From assembly GCF_019925205.1 (NCBI RefSeq), contig NC_083560.1, positions 58,326,270-58,390,269 on the forward strand: DNA of 64,000 bases, in the 5' to 3' direction. Shown here in pieces: positions 59,901 through 64,000 of this stretch. The translations under genes and the position numbers were made by a program. A model generated the notes under the pieces. It saw nothing but the letters and a program-made list of their open reading frames with translations, made no database searches and had not been told where the DNA came from. Positions within the stretch are counted from its first letter, which is position 1. Every line of letters begins with the position of its first letter. Source of the stretch: Metopolophium dirhodum (lineage: Eukaryota; Arthropoda; Insecta; Hemiptera; Aphididae).

Positions 59901-62900
59901 ACTTGAAAAAACCCTGTCGAAAAACGGTTCTGAGCGGAAATGGTCGGACACCCTATAATTTGAAGAACATTTTATTACAATATATAGTTGGGGGCACGAA
60001 AAATGAGCGCTGCCATGCGCCAAGCGGCAGTTTTTCTTAAGTGGTTATCAAATCACCAAACTACGTGAAATACAACACGTAACAACACAACGGGTCACGG
60101 GCGCCAACACTCATTTTTCGTGCTCCCGACTATAATTGCATTGATATAAGTAATAATTTATATATTAATTAGTTATACAATAGGTTAAATAATTTTTCGA
60201 AAAACAAATCACATATTATATAAATATATTATATAATTATTATTTTACATAATATTACTAGATAGTAGATGTTCTTAACTTATAAAAAGAGGGGGAGAGG
60301 GCACACTCAGAATGTTTGCTGTTCAAATTAGAGTCGGCAAAATCATAATATCCAACTAGGTAACGTAAAATTAGTCGGATTAAAATTTCAATTTCAATTT
60401 CATAACAAAAATTATAGACATTTGTCAAAAAAATTTATAATTCTAAATTAGTTTTTGTAATAGGTAATCCGATTGTAAAAACTAAAAATAGTCATAATAT
60501 AGTTACAATATGCTATCTGTATTTCTGCAGGACTGCGCGAACTGCACTACTACGATACTATGTTTAAATAACACAGCCCGCAGCTGACAACTGTAACTAA
60601 GTCTTGTGGACTGTTGTAATTGGCGTAATCAGCAGTTTTAACTATTTATAGGTAGTTAAAAATAAAATAAATTTTTAATCATTAGCTATAAAAGTTGAAT
60701 ATTTTATAAATATTTTCTTTTAACTATCTACTAAATAATTTGTAAATTTCGTAAACATTAGAACTTTAAATGCATATAAAAAAAGCAGGTAAGTGGATGT
60801 CACTCTGCTATACAGTAAGTTATAATTGGGTCAATGTATAATGGATTGTATTCAATGATATAATATCATTGTATAAGAAAAACGATTCTGAGCGGAGACG
60901 GTTTGTCAGTCTGGATATTTTATATTTTTATTATTTATTATAGCCTGTAAGTTGAATTAATATTATTATTTTTATTCGAATATTATGTGATAAACAAAGC
61001 GTTAGAAATTAAAATCCCACTTTTAGCGATTTTTCGTAATTTGTCGGTGGGTTTTCCCGTGGCATTAAATAACTATTGAGAAAATCGACAAATTACCTCT
61101 CTAAAGAACCATTTTGATCCAATTTTCTAAATTATAAGGTACTATATTTTTAAATCAAAACACTCCTTCTGGTAAAAATTTTGTATACAGGATAAAAAAA
61201 AAAAATTAACACCATTGTAAAATACTAGGTCCGCTCAGAATCTAAAAAACGTACCTATGTTTTTTAAATATTTTTTAACTTTTGTTGTAACAATATATCA
61301 GGACCCTTTTATTATATTACCAAGCTTTTTGACTCAACAAATAAAATGTTATTGACATTTATAGAAAAAAAACTAACGGAATGCAGCTAGTATCCTATAA
61401 ACAGTTAAAATTTCTGGTAATATATATTGAATGTATAAAGATAGTAAATACTATGGTAGTATGGTTACAATGTTAATGGCGCCCAAGACAATCAGTTGAA
61501 GGGGGATGAATAAAAGCAAACACCGTTTAGATACAAACTCTCTTCTAAGGGTCTCAAAATACTAATAAATGTGTCTAAATCAAATATTTTATGACAACTA
61601 ATCGGACCATAACAGAAATTAGATATAAAAAATGCTTACTGGTAAGTTCCATCTGGATTTTTGGCTAGGAACCAGTGTTGAATTATTTCATCAGAATTGA
61701 TAGTGCCAGGGATAGTTTCTATTGCTGGTATTTTGTCATCTGAATATTGTGCAGTTGATGTCGTTGGTGAATCTACGGGATCTTTAAACTTTGAATTAAC
61801 GGAACATTGAAAAGTTGCATTATCGATTAATAACCCCAGGTCTTCATTTGAATCACCGGTGACAGCATCAATAACTGCTTGAAAATATTCTCGACTGTTT
61901 ACTGTTGATACAAAAAACAATGACATGCGATCGGTGACTCCAGAGTCAATATCTCGACTATCTTCAATGAGACTTATTAAATCAATGCAGTCAGGTCGAA
62001 ATGTCTTTGACCGGAACATTGAAAAAATGTTGGGATTGTTATACTCACTGTTCTTCAAACTATTCCATAGTAAAAGTACTAAATTTTTGAAGATACTACC
62101 TTTTTTGAATTTGGGCTGATCCAAAACTCGAAGTACAGTTAATATACTTAGAAAAAACATTTGAAATGCTGATTCAAAGTCCGGCATTTCAAAAGATGAT
62201 ACAACGTCTGTAAAATTTTTTTTCAACTTTGTTTCTAGAACTTTTTTATGCCTTCCATGTAATCGGTTGGCATCGCATCTTTCTTTAAGCTTTTCAGCTT
62301 CAGATCTTTTCTTAAAAGATTCATCCATTCGTGCCTTGTGATGTTTGTTAGACATTGAAATTATATTGAGTATATTTGCAATAATCACGATAGTATCTTG
62401 TACGGATTTGCTGAAATACTTTTTGTATAATTTTTCAATTTTAACTAAATGCCCTCTTACATATTTTTTGCCATTTAAAGCGTGTTTAAGTCCAGTTAAT
62501 TTAGGTCCGCTTATAGGGAGTTTAACAACAGCTAACTTTTTTATTTCATTTGTTGGATGATTTGGTTTATTATCATAACTGATTATTTTCATCCACTTTA
62601 TGTAACTATCTACGTCCATCATTTCCTTAAGATCCTTGACCCAGAGCTGATGTTTTACATTTGTAGCTGAAGAATCGGCAGATTCGGTAGATTCATCACA
62701 ATCAATTATTATGGGTTCCTCCTCTGCTGTACTGGTAGACGCAATTTCCTTACTGGGTTTTAACGAAGACTTAAATTGTGATTTAAATTTATGAGTTTCA
62801 CCCTCTCTAAATAATACTAATTTCAAAACATCTATTCCATTTGTATCCAATTTCTGTTTTTTTTTAGCAGGCTCGTCGTCTATAGATGTGTTGTCTTTAG

Positions 62901-63166
62901 GTGTTTTATCATCTTTGGACGTTTTAACATCTTTAGACGTTTTAATATCTTTGGATGTTTTAACTACTTTAGTCGTTTTAACATCTTTAAACGTTTTAAC
63001 ATCTTTAAACGTTTTAACATCTTTAAACGTTTTAACATCTTTAGACGTTTTAACATTTTTAGACTTTTTATCATCTTTTGACCTTTTATTGCTTTTAGAC
63101 GTTTTATTGTCTTTAGATATATTACCATCTTCTTTGGGTGTCTTATCCTTATTTTTAATTAAGCTC
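56986..63166 (-). CDS. Lys-rich hexapeptide-repeat protein with C-terminal MYND zinc finger (5' end missing)
   Basis: Predicted minus-strand exons are 61640-63166, 58260-58719, 57129-57212 and 56986-57045 (stop TAG). All have GT-AG borders and fitting phases, giving at least 709 residues. The N-terminal part is about 14 units of KTSKDV followed by a basic, NLS-like PAKKKQKLD. Residues 100-500 (LWVKDLKEMMDVDSYIKWM, VRGHLVKIEKLYKKYF, and others) match nothing I know. Exon 2 is Ser/Thr/Pro-rich and ends with IVVGNKQYQLVKGPTGQMRA. The last two exons form a MYND finger: CYARNC, CSSC, KYCSHNCQ, then DWYDSHINKC, with the full C-C-C-C-C-C-H-C set. MYND fingers bind PxLxP-type peptides, often in transcriptional cofactors, so a nuclear role is inferred. 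The first exon enters in mid-codon and its partner was not found upstream. Confidence 0.82.
59200..59975. mobile_element. Degraded GTGGGTAAGTGG-family copy split by a GGAACG-rich hAT relative
   Basis: Positions 59200-59310 retain the family's left arm (GTCAATTTGAATTCAATGAT) and 59930-59975 the GGTTCTGAGCGGAAATGGTC block. Between them lies 59320-59915, with GGAACGAGTTCC and inverted GTTCC motifs like the hAT element at 42797-43694. Confidence 0.55.
59987..60130. mobile_element. MITE (144 bp), ends GTTGGGGGCACGAAAAATGAG
   Basis: Inverted ends GTTGGGGGCACGAAAAATGA and GTCGGGAGCACGAAAAATGA are flanked by TATA on each side, so the duplication is TA or TATA. It lies in the first visible intron of the MYND gene. 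The superfamily is uncertain (Tc1/mariner if TA). Confidence 0.75.
60131..60785. other. Intronic AT-rich DNA
   Basis: It lies within an intron of the MYND gene. A G/A-rich run lies near 60290. Nothing else was seen. Confidence 0.35.
60786..61420 (+). mobile_element. Broken copy of the GTGGGTAAGTGGATGT element
   Basis: The left arm begins GCAGGTAAGTGGATGTCACT at 60786 and carries the GATTCTGAGCGGAGACGG block. An inverted interior block (CTTCTGGTAAAAATTTTGTA, about 61169) matches 2815-2840. The right terminus is absent. Confidence 0.65.
62890..63125. repeat. 18-nt coding minisatellite (KDVKTS units)
   Basis: About 13-14 units of roughly TTTAGACGTTTTAACATC on the plus strand encode Lys-rich hexapeptides on the minus strand. 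Central units (62985-63045) are nearly identical. Confidence 0.92.
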
Positions 63167-64000
63167 CTAAAATTAAGTAATAAACTTAAATAAGTATTTT
63201 GAGATAAATATGATATAATTATTCATAATATTCTTTTATTAGAAAATGTATTATATGTATTTAATTATACATTCTAAAAGGTTCTATACAATTATTTATT
63301 TCAAGTATAAGTTACATATAATTATATAAATCTAACTCATCAGTGATGTTACCAATTGTTCGAAAATTGAACCAAAACAAATGCTTAATAGATTAGTTGA
63401 AAGGTTAAAATGTATAGTATATGGTCTATCCGTTCTCATATTTAAAATATGATTTACCAAGGCTTGAAACCGGTTACCAGTTTGTAAGTTTAAATTTTGA
63501 GAAGCGATTAACAATTACTGGTAACCACCAAGTTCAATTAAGGTTAGGTTAGGGTTAATAAAAAAACGTCTAATTCAACAAAACCGGATACATCAAAAAA
63601 ATTTATGTTATATTTGATTTTTATACCTATATTTTTTTTTTTTTTTTGGAAGTTTTATTCTATGTTTTTGATTAATAATTTTATTTACAAGATAATAAAT
63701 GTAATGTAATAATAAGTACGATTAAGGATGGTATACTGTCTATAGCCGCGATTATAAGTAATAAGCACCAATCGTAGATTCATTGGTTCGTAGACATATT
63801 ACAGAACATATAATTAGATGGCTATTATTAATTTTATTTTATTGACGCCGTTGATTAACAAATTTCCATGAACCATTTTTCAACCGATGGTTATGGGATT
63901 TAAATTTATATTTATCCATAGCTTCAAATGATAAAATATAGCTATATAGGTATTTATTTTTTAATTTAACCTGAAACATTTTATAAAGTGGGTATTTGTT
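63167..64000. other. Upstream region of the MYND gene
   Basis: The acceptor (minus strand TTAATTTTAG) just above 63166 shows that at least one more exon exists, but no ATG exon ending in the right phase was recognised before the window ends. The stretch is otherwise AT-rich. Confidence 0.4.

Noticed and set aside
62888..63193. Plus-strand 101-codon Leu/Val/Ser-rich repeat frame
   Set aside because: It is the antisense shadow of the KDVKTS minisatellite in the MYND-gene exon.
63332..63514. 60-codon minus-strand frame considered as the first exon of the MYND gene
   Set aside because: It has no donor in the phase required by the exon at 63166 that I could defend, and no recognisable motif.
63541..63560. 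GGTTAGGTTAGGG stretch resembling insect telomere repeat TTAGG
   Set aside because: It is only two to three imperfect units, so chance or a minor interstitial match.

Overview
The window looks like nuclear DNA of an aphid (Hemiptera: Aphididae) or a close relative. It is very AT-rich, its genes are split by canonical GT-AG introns, and it is full of decayed DNA transposons and miniature elements. The aphid placement is an inference from composition and repeat style; the protein families themselves only show an animal.

Four host genes can be read. (1) Positions 3-1613 (+) are the C-terminal part of Nup93, a structural nuclear-pore protein; its 5' end lies outside the window. (2) Positions 6760-20227 (+) are NAF1, the H/ACA snoRNP assembly factor. 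It has eight inferred coding exons and one 8.6-kb intron filled with nested transposons. (3) Positions 24872-27868 (-) are a complete ten-exon BTB-BACK-Kelch gene, probably a Cullin-3 substrate adaptor. (4) Positions 56986-63166 (-) are the 3' part of a gene for a Lys-rich protein with hexapeptide repeats and a C-terminal MYND zinc finger; its first exon was not found.

The rest is mostly mobile DNA. Coding remnants: a BED-finger hAT transposase (13.4-14.8 kb, -), a P2X7-type zinc domain (15.8-16.3 kb, -), a Ty3/Gypsy-like RT scrap (21.3-21.7 kb, -), a ZMYM/TTF-type hAT transposase (23.3-24.2 kb, +), a second hAT scrap (30.4-31.2 kb, +), a P-element/THAP9-like transposon with long inverted termini (34.3-39.3 kb, -), an unassigned transposon ORF (44.7-45.5 kb, +) and a degraded BEL/Pao retrotransposon (50.0-54.2 kb, -). 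Non-coding elements with readable ends include six hAT-type elements with 8-bp target duplications, a piggyBac-like MITE (TTAA), a pogo/Tigger-like MITE (TA), a Harbinger-like MITE (TAA), and at least one complete plus several broken copies of a long-TIR family starting GTGGGTAAGTGGATGT.

The host genes do not form an operon or an obvious pathway. The most unusual structures are the 5-kb long-TIR element inside NAF1 intron 6 that carries a P2X7-like domain and an unknown ORF and is itself invaded by a hAT element and a pogo MITE; a GC-richer 0.8-kb block inside the P element; and the KDVKTS-repeat MYND gene. All coordinates are hand-derived; splice joins were checked for reading-frame consistency but not against transcripts or databases.
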